From NCBI GenBank assembly GCA_947304115.1, contig CAMZAE010000008.1:1-62493 (forward strand): a DNA stretch of 62,493 nucleotides. Reading direction: 5' to 3'. The stretch comes from an uncultured Prevotellaceae bacterium. Its GTDB lineage: Bacteria > Bacteroidota > Bacteroidia > Bacteroidales > Bacteroidaceae. Both the position numbers and the translations under genes were made by a program. Positions 54,064-62,170 of the stretch are shown piece by piece. The stretch's first letter is position 1. Each line of letters opens with the position of its first letter. The notes below the pieces were generated by a model. It had not been told where the DNA came from. It worked only from the letters and a program-made list of their open reading frames with translations, and did not search any database.

Positions 54064-54429
54064 ATGAGCGGATTATATACGATACTATTATTGGTTGCAA
54101 GCAATATCTTTATGACGCTTGCTTGGTACGGACACCTGAAGCTCAACCAGGCTGGTGTCTCAACCAACTGGCCGCTGTACGGCATCATACTGTTCTCGTG
54201 GGCAATCGCCTTCCTTGAATACTGCTGTCAGGTGCCTGCCAACCGAATTGGCTTTGTCGGTAACGGCGGTCCCTTCACGCTGATGCAGTTGAAGGTCATA
54301 CAGGAGGTCGTTTCTCTCATCGTTTTTGTCATCATCGCCAATGTCCTCTTCCAAGGGCAACAGCTTCACTGGAACCATCTTGCAGCACTCATCTGTCTGG
54401 TTCTTGCTGTCTATTTCGTCTTCAAATAA
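54064..54429 (+). CDS. DUF486 small membrane protein
   Basis: The 121-residue protein has four hydrophobic segments and the DUF486 features SNIFMTLAWYGHLK, WAIAFLEYCCQVPANRIG and FTLMQLKVIQEVVSL. It belongs to the DMT transporter clan; the transported compound is unknown. It starts 51 bp after NfnAB and ends 8 bp before the PD40 gene. Confidence 0.85.
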   Translation: MSGLYTILLLVASNIFMTLAWYGHLKLNQAGVSTNWPLYGIILFSWAIAFLEYCCQVPANRIGFVGNGGPFTLMQLKVIQEVVSLIVFVIIANVLFQGQQLHWNHLAALICLVLAVYFVFK

Positions 54430-54437
54430 TCATCAAA

Positions 54438-55703
54438 ATGAAGAAAATAATTATCGTTTTCGTCGCTTTGTTCTTCTCTCTTGCATCATCATCACAACGC
54501 AAGGGACGAAGAGTTGTGCAGAAACCAGTCCAGGCCATCACCGTACAGGATGCAATGGCCGACTATAATTTTGCTCTCGCAGAGGAAATCCTGGAAAAAC
54601 AGATAGTGGACCTGACCAAAAAGAAACATTCGACCGCCAAAGAAGAGGCACTGCTCGAGACGGTGCGTAAGTCTAAGATGAGGCTTCATGCCACAGAGGA
54701 GGTGACTTTCATAGATAGTATGGTGCTGCCGAAAAATCAAGTCCTCCAGCAAATCAAGCTGTCCCAAGAGTGCGGCAAAATTCAGAGTTGTGCAGATTTC
54801 TTCAAATCTGGAGGGGAGGATTGCATTCTGTTCTGTAACGAGCTTTCCAATCACATAGTCTATTCCGAATCAAATCAGAAAGGCCGCCTACGCCTAAAGG
54901 AGAGGTCGCTCATTGACGGAGAGTGGTCAATGGAGAAACAATTGAAAGGACTCAGAGAGGAAGATGAAGACAACCTTAACTTCCCTTTCATGCTCAGCGA
55001 CGGCATCACAATGTACTACGCTGCCGAATGTGAGGAAAGCATCGGCGGCTACGACATCTTTATGACGCGCTACGATACCGACAGCCAGCAGTTCCTCGCA
55101 CCTGAGAATATCGGTATGCCTTTCAACTCTCCTGCCAACGATTACCTGATGGTCATCGACGAATTTCAGCAATTGGGCTGGTTCGTGACCGACCGCAACC
55201 AACATGATGGGATGGTGTGCCTCTACACGTTTATTCCTACAGAGACGCGCCACATCTATAATGAAGAAAAGGTCGGTACGAAAAAACTGGCGTCTTTGGC
55301 TCGTATCTCATCCATAAAGGATACATGGAAAGATATGAGTGCTGTCAATACAGCTAAGAAGCGCCTTGCCGAAGCAAGGAGCGAAGAACGGGGAACAGGA
55401 CTCGAAATGCATCGGGAATTGACATTTGTCATCAACGACAGCCGCACATATTATTATTTTGATAGTTTCAACAACCGGCAGGCACAGCAAAAAGCCAGGA
55501 AATGGCTTGAAAAACAAAAAGAATATGACACGAAGAGCAAAGAACTAAGCACACTTCGTGACAAGTACGCAACAATGAATGAGGCAGGACGCAACCAAAT
55601 TGCAGCACAAATACGCCTCACGGAAGCTACCGTTGAGCGTCTTGCTGCCGACAAACTGGCTCTCGAAAAAGAAATACGCCATCTGGAACTGAAAGAGGAT
55701 TAG
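54438..55703 (+). CDS. Secreted PD40 (beta-propeller) protein
   Basis: The 421-residue protein has a signal peptide (MKKIIIVFVALFFSLASSSQ), a helical region at ~30-120, and a PD40 propeller blade pattern in the middle (NFPFMLSDGITMYYAAECEESIGGYDIFMTRYD, NDYLMVIDEFQQLGWFVTDRN). A C-terminal coiled coil (~335-421, TATVERLAADKLALEKEI-like) follows. It is likely periplasmic and may take part in an envelope complex, as PD40 proteins do near the Tol/OmpA systems. The exact role is unknown. Confidence 0.8.
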   Translation: MKKIIIVFVALFFSLASSSQRKGRRVVQKPVQAITVQDAMADYNFALAEEILEKQIVDLTKKKHSTAKEEALLETVRKSKMRLHATEEVTFIDSMVLPKNQVLQQIKLSQECGKIQSCADFFKSGGEDCILFCNELSNHIVYSESNQKGRLRLKERSLIDGEWSMEKQLKGLREEDEDNLNFPFMLSDGITMYYAAECEESIGGYDIFMTRYDTDSQQFLAPENIGMPFNSPANDYLMVIDEFQQLGWFVTDRNQHDGMVCLYTFIPTETRHIYNEEKVGTKKLASLARISSIKDTWKDMSAVNTAKKRLAEARSEERGTGLEMHRELTFVINDSRTYYYFDSFNNRQAQQKARKWLEKQKEYDTKSKELSTLRDKYATMNEAGRNQIAAQIRLTEATVERLAADKLALEKEIRHLELKED

Positions 55704-55740
55704 GGATTAGGGAACAACGTCCTTAAACAATACATTGCAA

Positions 55741-56625
55741 ATGAAAAGATACGAAGAATCTGAGCTTATCATCAATGAGGATGGAAGCATTTTCCACCTT
55801 CACATCAAACCAGAACAGTTAGCCGACCGCATCATTCTCGTGGGCGATCCAGGGCGTGTTACTACTGTTGCCAGCCATTTCGACACGAAAGAATGTGAAA
55901 TAGAAAGCCGCGAGTTTCACACAATCACTGGCACATACAACGGCAAACGCATAACGGTTCTCAGCACAGGCATCGGTTGCGACAACATCGACATTGTGAT
56001 GAACGAACTGGATGCGCTCGCCAACATCGACTTTAAAGAACGCGACGACAAGCCCGGACATCGCACACTCACCATCGTCCGCATCGGCACTTGCGGCGGC
56101 TTGCAGCCAGAGGCTCCACTCGGAACATTCATCGCCAGCGTAAAGAGTATCGGTTTCGATGGTTTGCTCAACTACTACGCAGGTCGTAACGACGTTTGCG
56201 ACCTCGAGTTGGAAAAATCTTTTACCGAGCACATGAACTGGAGTTCGCAGAAAGGGGCACCGTATGTTGCCTGTGCCGATGCCTCTCTCATTGAGCAAGT
56301 CGCAGGGAAGGACATGCTCCCTGGCATCACGATTGCCTGCGGAGGATTCTATGGACCTCAAGGACGACAGGTTCGCCTCAAGATTCAAGACACCAATCAG
56401 AACGAGAAGGTCGAGTCTTTCCGCTACACAACACCCGAAGGCAAGGAGTTGAAGATTTGCAATTTCGAGATGGAGTCGTCTGCCCTTGCCGGCCTTGCAT
56501 CTCTGCTCGGGCACCGTGCGATGACCTGCTGCATGGTCATCGCCAACCGTTATGCAAAGGAGATGAACACCGAATACAAGAACAGCATCGACAACCTCAT
56601 ACAGCTTGTTCTCGACAGAATCTAA
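55741..56625 (+). CDS. Nucleoside phosphorylase (uridine phosphorylase-like)
   Basis: The 294-residue protein has ILVGDPGRVTTVASHF near the start, GIGCDNIDIVMNELDAL, and RIGTCGGLQPEAPLGTFIAS, with FEMESSALAGLASLLGHRAMTC as the nucleoside-binding segment. These are typical of the PNP/UDP family, cleaving nucleosides with phosphate. The specificity (uridine versus purine) cannot be assigned. The ATG at 55741 is preferred over a TTG two codons upstream. It appears as a separate transcript 37 bp after the PD40 gene. Confidence 0.9.
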   Translation: MKRYEESELIINEDGSIFHLHIKPEQLADRIILVGDPGRVTTVASHFDTKECEIESREFHTITGTYNGKRITVLSTGIGCDNIDIVMNELDALANIDFKERDDKPGHRTLTIVRIGTCGGLQPEAPLGTFIASVKSIGFDGLLNYYAGRNDVCDLELEKSFTEHMNWSSQKGAPYVACADASLIEQVAGKDMLPGITIACGGFYGPQGRQVRLKIQDTNQNEKVESFRYTTPEGKELKICNFEMESSALAGLASLLGHRAMTCCMVIANRYAKEMNTEYKNSIDNLIQLVLDRI

Positions 56626-56720
56626 GCCCTCCATCGCGTTCTGTCCGCTGCGATGTCATCGCCCTACCCTCTTACGATGGCGTGATGACCGGTGTGACGT
56701 TTTTCAAATCCACACAAGTA

Positions 56721-56797
56721 GTTTGCTTCTTCATGTAAGAGCGATTGCTTATACATGTACAAGCAATTGCTCATACATGTATAAGCAATCATTGTGG
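56721..56797 (+). repeat. Array A, copy 2: three 22-bp units
   Basis: Three 22-bp units built on GCTTnTwCATGTAnAAGC, followed by AATCAT, the same layout as 2084-2160 and in the same orientation relative to the following surface gene. Unit-specific bases are shared across copies (GTTTGC and TTCATG in unit 1, GCTCAT in unit 3). The rest of the gap 56626-57020 holds no gene and no clear promoter I can see. Confidence 0.75.
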
Positions 56798-57020
56798 CAT
56801 AACATAGTAACTATGTTGCCAGATATGCACGCATAGCTTTTCGTAAGGACATTGCCTAATACCTGTTGGAGTGTGCGAACAGAGCGTAGACTTCTCCATA
56901 AGGTATTTAGGCTGTGCTAGGCCTGGCAGAGATATGGCAGGTCTGCGCTTTTCTTGTGTCCATAAGTTAGTGCTGCTTGTCAGAAGGGGATTAAAGGACA
57001 AACTTTAAAAACTAACTTAT

Positions 57021-58015
57021 ATGAAAAAAAGAATTTTACTTTCATTGGTGTCATTCTTTGCGATGACAGCAATGTAAATATCCCAAGAAAAGAGTTCATT
57101 TGGACAATCGAATCCATATACACACTTATCTTCGACACCAATGGCAGTAGTGAAATAGCCTCTATAACCCAAGCTGTTGGTACTCCCATCACTCCTCCAG
57201 AAGCCCCTACAAGAGAAGGCTATACATTTATGGGCTGGGAGCCAGCAATCCCAGAGACGATGCCCGCAGGCGACATGACAGTAGTGGCTCAGTGGCGAAT
57301 CAATAGTTATTCTTTAACGTATAAGGTGGATGGAGAGGTGTATAAGAATTACGAAGTAGATGACGCATCATACACGAAGGCCTTCTCATTCAGCACAGAG
57401 CCTCTCTCACTTGAACCCCAACAACCGATGGTCATCATCAATACAGATAGGCTATGGAAGTACAGAGCCTACTATGAGGCGAACACAGGCAACCGCTACT
57501 ATAGTCAATGGATAGGCATCGACCCCTCGAACACCAGCTACTTCGAGCCGACCGTCCACACATATTCAATAATCGACCTGATAGGCAACATGGCCGAGAT
57601 TTGGGGCTATGTGATGCGAGGCACGGACAATATCACAATCCAGGGCTTCATATACTGGAACGTCACCATCTCTTCTTCATCCCGCAAGAACGCAAAAGGC
57701 ATACCTGTCAACGCAACAAAGGTGTTGTCTTCTGGCAATGTGATGTCTGCAAAGCTGGAGAACCTCGACTATGAGACGACATATTGCTATGTGGCCTTCG
57801 TGACAACCTCGGAAGGCGAGACCTTCTACGGCGAGCCTCAGACGTTCAGGACTGGCGAGATGGACGAAGACGGCATAAAAGACATAGAACATTCACCATT
57901 GAACATTGAGGAGGCTTGGTATTCGCTTGATGGCAAAAAACTCAGCAAACCTCAAAAGGGCATCAACATCATACGATACTCTGACGGAACAAACAAAAAG
58001 GTTTTAGTTAAGTGA
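57021..58015 (+). pseudogene. Broken surface-protein gene with an InlB-type repeat
   Basis: An ATG at 57021 opens a signal-peptide-like start (MKKRILLSLVSFFAMTAM) that hits TAA after 18 codons. The main body is in another frame: TLIFDTNGSSE...GYTFMGW...VVAQW is one Listeria-Bacteroides (InlB B) repeat. It is followed by an Ig/Fn3-like domain (AKLENLDYETTYCYVAFVTTSEGETFYGEPQTF) and the tail WYSLDGKKLSKPQKGINII...KKVLVK. A 261-residue frame from 57230 to 58015 is intact but lacks a signal. I read it as an exported protein disabled by a stop and frameshift, or an internal deletion. Confidence 0.7.
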
Positions 58016-58065
58016 AGGTCGATAAATTTTTCTTCCTTCTCTATTCTTTTTCTATTTTATTTTTG

Positions 58066-58073
58066 TACCTTTG
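58066..58073 (+). promoter_or_regulatory. mnmE promoter -7 element, with almost no leader
   Basis: TACCTTTG ends only 5 bp before the mnmE ATG at 58079, so a leaderless or near-leaderless transcript is predicted. There is no clear -33 TTTG; the upstream is T-rich. Confidence 0.55.
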
Positions 58074-58078
58074 CAGCA

Positions 58079-59428
58079 ATGAAGCAAGATACTATCTGTG
58101 CACTTGCAACGCCTCCAGGCGGTGCCATTGCTGTTGTTCGCGTCAGCGGGCCTGATTCCGTCGCTATTACCGACAGCATCTTCTCTAAGTCGATTAAGGA
58201 TGCGGAGGGCTATACCATGCACTTCGGACAAGTCATGGACATGGACGGCAAAGAACTTGATGAAGTCCTTGTCTCTGTCTTCCGTGCTCCTCATTCATAT
58301 ACAGGCGAGGATAGCACGGAGATAAGCTGTCACGGAAGCTCATACATTGTAAAGAGTTTGATAGAGTCGCTTATCTGGAATGGCGCGCGGCAAGCTGAAC
58401 CTGGTGAATATACGATGCGAGCCTTTATGAATGGCAAGCTCGACCTCAGCCAAGCAGAAGCAGTTGCTGACCTCATTTCCTCCTCTACGCAAGCGACTCA
58501 CCAGATGGCAATGAGCCAGATGCGGGGACAGTTCAGCCAGGAGTTGAAAGACCTTCAGGGACAACTTCTGCATCTCACGTCTCTATTGGAACTTGAGCTT
58601 GATTTCAACGACCAAGACGTTGAGTTTGCCAACCGACAGCAGCTCTCGGAACTGATGGACAAAGTGGAGGTACATATCAGCCAATTGGCAAACTCTTTCC
58701 AGATGGGCAACGCCATCAAAAACGGCATACCAGTTGCCATCATCGGTGCGCCAAACGTCGGCAAATCAACCTTGCTCAATGCTCTTGTAGGTGAAGAAAG
58801 GGCAATTGTCTCAAACATTCAAGGCACGACACGTGACCTCATCGAGGACACCACGCAAATAGATGGCATCACCTTCCGCTTCATCGATACAGCAGGCATT
58901 CGAAAGACACAAAGCAAGTTGGAACGTATGGGCATAGAACGCTCCATTCAAGCTGCCGAGAAAGCCCAAATAATTCTTCTCTTGACAGAAAGCAATGTAC
59001 CCTTCCCGGATATTGACTTCAGAGAAGACCAAATTGTTCTGAAAGTTATTAACAAGTGCGATATGTCCCTGCCAAGCAGTTCTTATCTCTATCACCGCCA
59101 GCCGGAAGGTCGCTTGTTCCACATCTCAGCAGCCAGCGGCGACGGAATGGAACTTCTTCGCCATGCTTTGGTACAAGAGGCGTCTCTACCCACAAATCTT
59201 GATTTATGCCATTCCGTCGTAACAAATGTCCGGCATTATAACGCCCTTGTTCAAGCCCTTGAATCCCTCCGCCGCGCGAAACATGCTTTTTCCGACCAAA
59301 CACCCACTGACCTTGTCGCCGAAGACCTGCGCCAATGCCTCCATCACCTCGGCGAAATCACCGGCAGCGAAATAACCTCAGAGGACATCCTCAAAAACAT
59401 CTTTAAGTCCTTCTGCGTGGGAAAGTAA
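58079..59428 (+). CDS. mnmE: tRNA uridine-5-carboxymethylaminomethyl(34) synthesis GTPase
   Basis: The 449-residue MnmE works with MnmG to modify wobble uridine. The N-terminal folate-binding domain starts MKQDTICALATPPGGAIAVVRVSG. The G domain has GAPNVGKSTLLN (near 222-233), GTTRDLIED and NKCD. The C-terminus is FCVGK with the conserved Cys446. The ATG at 58079 is the only fit with the family. Immediately downstream begins sequence of a mobile element. Confidence 0.96.
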   Translation: MKQDTICALATPPGGAIAVVRVSGPDSVAITDSIFSKSIKDAEGYTMHFGQVMDMDGKELDEVLVSVFRAPHSYTGEDSTEISCHGSSYIVKSLIESLIWNGARQAEPGEYTMRAFMNGKLDLSQAEAVADLISSSTQATHQMAMSQMRGQFSQELKDLQGQLLHLTSLLELELDFNDQDVEFANRQQLSELMDKVEVHISQLANSFQMGNAIKNGIPVAIIGAPNVGKSTLLNALVGEERAIVSNIQGTTRDLIEDTTQIDGITFRFIDTAGIRKTQSKLERMGIERSIQAAEKAQIILLLTESNVPFPDIDFREDQIVLKVINKCDMSLPSSSYLYHRQPEGRLFHISAASGDGMELLRHALVQEASLPTNLDLCHSVVTNVRHYNALVQALESLRRAKHAFSDQTPTDLVAEDLRQCLHHLGEITGSEITSEDILKNIFKSFCVGK

Positions 59429-59471
59429 ATCCCGATTAGCATCGATTACAATCAATTACAAAATATCACGT

Positions 59472-59497
59472 AAGGCGTTCATTATGAGCGCCTTTTC
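59472..59497 (+). terminator. Terminator after mnmE
   Basis: AAGGCGTTCAT and ATGAGCGCCTT form a stem with one G-U pair, followed by TTTTC. Confidence 0.6.
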
Positions 59498-59628
59498 TAT
59501 TTGCGTGCTTTTTAAGTAAAGTCCGTTATAAATAGTTTTTGCTCGACTTTTTGTACCGCTCCTGTACCGCGACCTCAAGAACAGCCATTATTATAGCGGC
59601 GGAGGTTAGCGAGATAGTAGAAGAATTT

Positions 59629-59664
59629 CACGATGGTGCACGATGGTTCACGATGATTCATGAT
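59629..59664 (+). repeat. 10-bp direct repeats before the multi-HTH gene
   Basis: CACGATGGTG, CACGATGGTT, CACGATGATT and CATGATAA follow each other at an exact 10-bp spacing, 60 bp before the multi-HTH gene. The gap 59498-59723 also holds TGTACCGC twice (59552-59570); no gene is seen. Confidence 0.7.
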
Positions 59665-59723
59665 AAAGTCCGTCATCATTGTCCATTGTAAGCCACATAT
59701 TATTAACAAAAAATTGAGTAAAA

Positions 59724-60620
59724 ATGTCAACAAGTAAGTTCAGAGTCCTTAGGACATGCGAATTCTGTGGTAAGGAGTTTTACGCACAGAAGGTCAGCAC
59801 TCGCTACTGTAGTAAGCGATGCAATGAGCTCGCCTATAAACAACGGAGGCGACAAAGACAAATCACAGAGGCAGAAGCAAGAGTTCTACAAAAAACAATT
59901 GAAGAGGTAGGAAACAAGGAATTCCTATCTCTTCAAGACGCGTCTGTTTTGTTTGGCATCACCAAACGAAGTGTGTATAACCTCATATATAATGGGGTAC
60001 TTCAGGCTTTCAAATTTAGCAGCAGAATGACTTTTGTTCGTAAGGCTGACATCGAGAGAATGTTTGAAGGACATATTTACACGAAAAAGGTTAAGCCAGA
60101 GCGCAAACCCATCACTGAGTTCTACACCACAAAAGAGATCCAGGAGAAGTTTGGTGTATCAGAGGCATGGGTATTCAAACTTGCCAAGGAGAAGAAGATT
60201 CCAAAGGTTCTCCACCATGGTAAGACGTACTGGAGTAAGCAGCACGTCGATAAGCATTTTGCAAAACACATTGAGAACAACAGCATCGTTGAATGGTATT
60301 CCGTTCAGGACATGATGGAGAAATTCAATATGACCACTTCTGCAGTCTATTGCTTTGTGTCGAAGTTCAACATCCCGAAAAAGAAGATTAAAACACTGGT
60401 TTACTACAGCAAGCAGCACGTGGATGCAGCAAAGGGTATCAATGAACCACCGAAGGAAGAGTTCTACACGATGAAAGAAGCCGTACAACACTTTGGCATG
60501 ACAGAGGACCAAATCTACAAATATGCCAAGAAAGCCAAGGTGTCCAAGCACATGGAAGGTCGCATCGTACTCATGAACAAACGGGAGCTTGACGCGGCTT
60601 TGGCCCCTCCATCGATATGA
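59724..60620 (+). CDS. Zinc-finger protein with four tandem excisionase-like HTH domains
   Basis: The 298-residue protein begins with a Cys cluster (CEFCGKEFYAQKVSTRYCSKRC, residues 12-33), probably a zinc finger. Four similar HTH_17/excisionase-type domains follow at ~66-113, ~131-177, ~189-236 and ~244-293, each starting E(F/W)(L/Y)(S/T) with a helix-turn-helix and a wing. Single-domain relatives are Xis-like architecture proteins beside integrases. It precedes a tyrosine recombinase and is preceded by 10-bp phased repeats, so a role in excision or control of the element is likely (inference). Confidence 0.8.
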   Translation: MSTSKFRVLRTCEFCGKEFYAQKVSTRYCSKRCNELAYKQRRRQRQITEAEARVLQKTIEEVGNKEFLSLQDASVLFGITKRSVYNLIYNGVLQAFKFSSRMTFVRKADIERMFEGHIYTKKVKPERKPITEFYTTKEIQEKFGVSEAWVFKLAKEKKIPKVLHHGKTYWSKQHVDKHFAKHIENNSIVEWYSVQDMMEKFNMTTSAVYCFVSKFNIPKKKIKTLVYYSKQHVDAAKGINEPPKEEFYTMKEAVQHFGMTEDQIYKYAKKAKVSKHMEGRIVLMNKRELDAALAPPSI

Positions 60621-60691
60621 TATCTATCATTACCTTTGGTTGAAAATCTGTTAACCACATATTAACTTTTTCACCCGAATCTCACTTGGTA

Positions 60692-60699
60692 CTTTTGTA
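60692..60699 (+). promoter_or_regulatory. -7 element of the integrase gene
   Basis: TACTTTTG followed by TACCG, 61 bp before the integrase ATG. The same TTTGTACCG string recurs at 59550 and 62134. Confidence 0.5.
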
Positions 60700-60759
60700 C
60701 CGTGTTTCAATAATAATCAGTAATTCAAATATTCACCAATTTATAATCACATTTCAATT

Positions 60760-61878
60760 ATGAGTTTTGTACATACATTAGTAAAGGTGACGCTTCGTGA
60801 GCGTCTTTACGAGAAAACTGGTCACATCGCACTTTATCTGGATTATTATCCACCTATCCGTGACCCGAAGACAATGAAACAGACACGTCGTGAGTATCTT
60901 GGCTTGTATCTCTATGCCAAACCAACATGTGATGCCCTCGTTGCCTACAACAAGGAAATCCGCGAGAAGGCACTTGCCATCTGCTGCATGCGCCAGACCG
61001 CAATCATCAATGAGGAATTCGGCTTCTTGGATCACAACAAAAAGAAGATGGACTTCTTGCCCTACTTTAAAGAGCACGCTGACAATAAGGGCGACAAATG
61101 GGAAGCTGTATATAAGCACTTCCACAAATTCTGTGGCGGCAAATGTACCTTTGGCGACTTGACCGTAGAGTTCTGTCTGAAGTTCCAGCAATACTTGCTT
61201 GATGCACCTTCTCTAATACATCCCAAACAGAAGATGTGTAAGAATACTGTGGCTGCTTTTTGGGGCACCTTCCGTGCAATCGTGAAGAAGGCATACCTTG
61301 ACAAGTATTTACGTGAGAACATCAACGACTATCTGAGTGCCCTCAAAAAAGAAGATGTCCATAAGGAGTACCTCACCCAGGAGGAAGTCATCAAGCTGGC
61401 GAATACCCCATGCGATTATCCTGTACTGAAACAGGCCTCTCTTTTTTCTTGTCTTACAGGTCTGCGTATCAGCGACATCCTCAAACTGACTTGGGAAGAA
61501 ATACAGCTGGCACCCGATGAAGGATATTGCCTGCGCTTTACTTCACAGAAAACAGATAGAGATGTGACTATACCTATCGGCTTCCAAGCATACGAATTGC
61601 TTGGTGAGCGTGGTGTGGGCAAGGTGTTCAAAGGTCTCAAACGTTGTTGGACGCAAGGTCCATTGAAAAAATGGGTGGCTGATGCTGGCATTACCAACAA
61701 GCACATTACTTTCCACTGCTTTCGACATACCTACGCTACACTTCAGATAGCAGCTGGAACCGACATCTATACCGTATCAAAGATGCTCACTCACAGGAAC
61801 GTCTATACCACTCAGATTTATGCAGACCTTGTCAATGAAAAGAAGAGAGAAACCGTCGATAAGATCTCATTGAAATAG
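60760..61878 (+). CDS. Tyrosine recombinase (integrase)
   Basis: The 372-residue recombinase has an N-terminal Arm-type domain, a SAM-like core-binding domain (~100-200) and a catalytic domain. The full residue set is visible: Arg236 (GLRISD), Lys264 (SQKTDRD), His319 and Arg322 (HCFRHT), His345 (LTHRN) and the nucleophile Tyr354 (TTQIYADL). It is of the Bacteroidota conjugative/mobilisable transposon type and lies near the mnmE end of an element, as integrases usually do next to an attachment site. Confidence 0.93.
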   Translation: MSFVHTLVKVTLRERLYEKTGHIALYLDYYPPIRDPKTMKQTRREYLGLYLYAKPTCDALVAYNKEIREKALAICCMRQTAIINEEFGFLDHNKKKMDFLPYFKEHADNKGDKWEAVYKHFHKFCGGKCTFGDLTVEFCLKFQQYLLDAPSLIHPKQKMCKNTVAAFWGTFRAIVKKAYLDKYLRENINDYLSALKKEDVHKEYLTQEEVIKLANTPCDYPVLKQASLFSCLTGLRISDILKLTWEEIQLAPDEGYCLRFTSQKTDRDVTIPIGFQAYELLGERGVGKVFKGLKRCWTQGPLKKWVADAGITNKHITFHCFRHTYATLQIAAGTDIYTVSKMLTHRNVYTTQIYADLVNEKKRETVDKISLK

Positions 61879-61909
61879 TAGTTCTTGTTATCCGTTATTT
61901 ATCGTTTTT

Positions 61910-61946
61910 AAGGGGCAAAGATGGCAAACACGTCATTTTTGCCCTT
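61910..61946 (+). terminator. Terminator after the integrase
   Basis: AAGGGGCAAA (61910-61919) pairs with TTTTTGCCCTT (61936-61946), 16-nt loop. The stretch 61947-62105 is AT-rich with no gene seen. Confidence 0.65.
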
Positions 61947-62105
61947 AATTTATGTTAAATCTTCATTTTCCTTTACGTGAAAAGAATGAAAACAAGTGCC
62001 AAACAAGTCAATCATATGAAAAATAATTTTGACCCAAAAATTCAAAGAAAACTCGTTCTGCTCATTTAACGTGCAGAATGTGAATGTTTTAGAATGTTAA
62101 CGCGA

Positions 62106-62137
62106 TTTGGCAGAAAAGATATACTGGAGTAACTTTG
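62106..62137 (+). promoter_or_regulatory. Promoter of the last ORF
   Basis: TTTG (62106-62109), 20 bp, TAACTTTG (62130-62137), followed by TACCG; 33 bp before the ATG at 62171. Confidence 0.7.
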
Positions 62138-62170
62138 TACCGCAATTCAGATTAATATCAATCGCTATAT

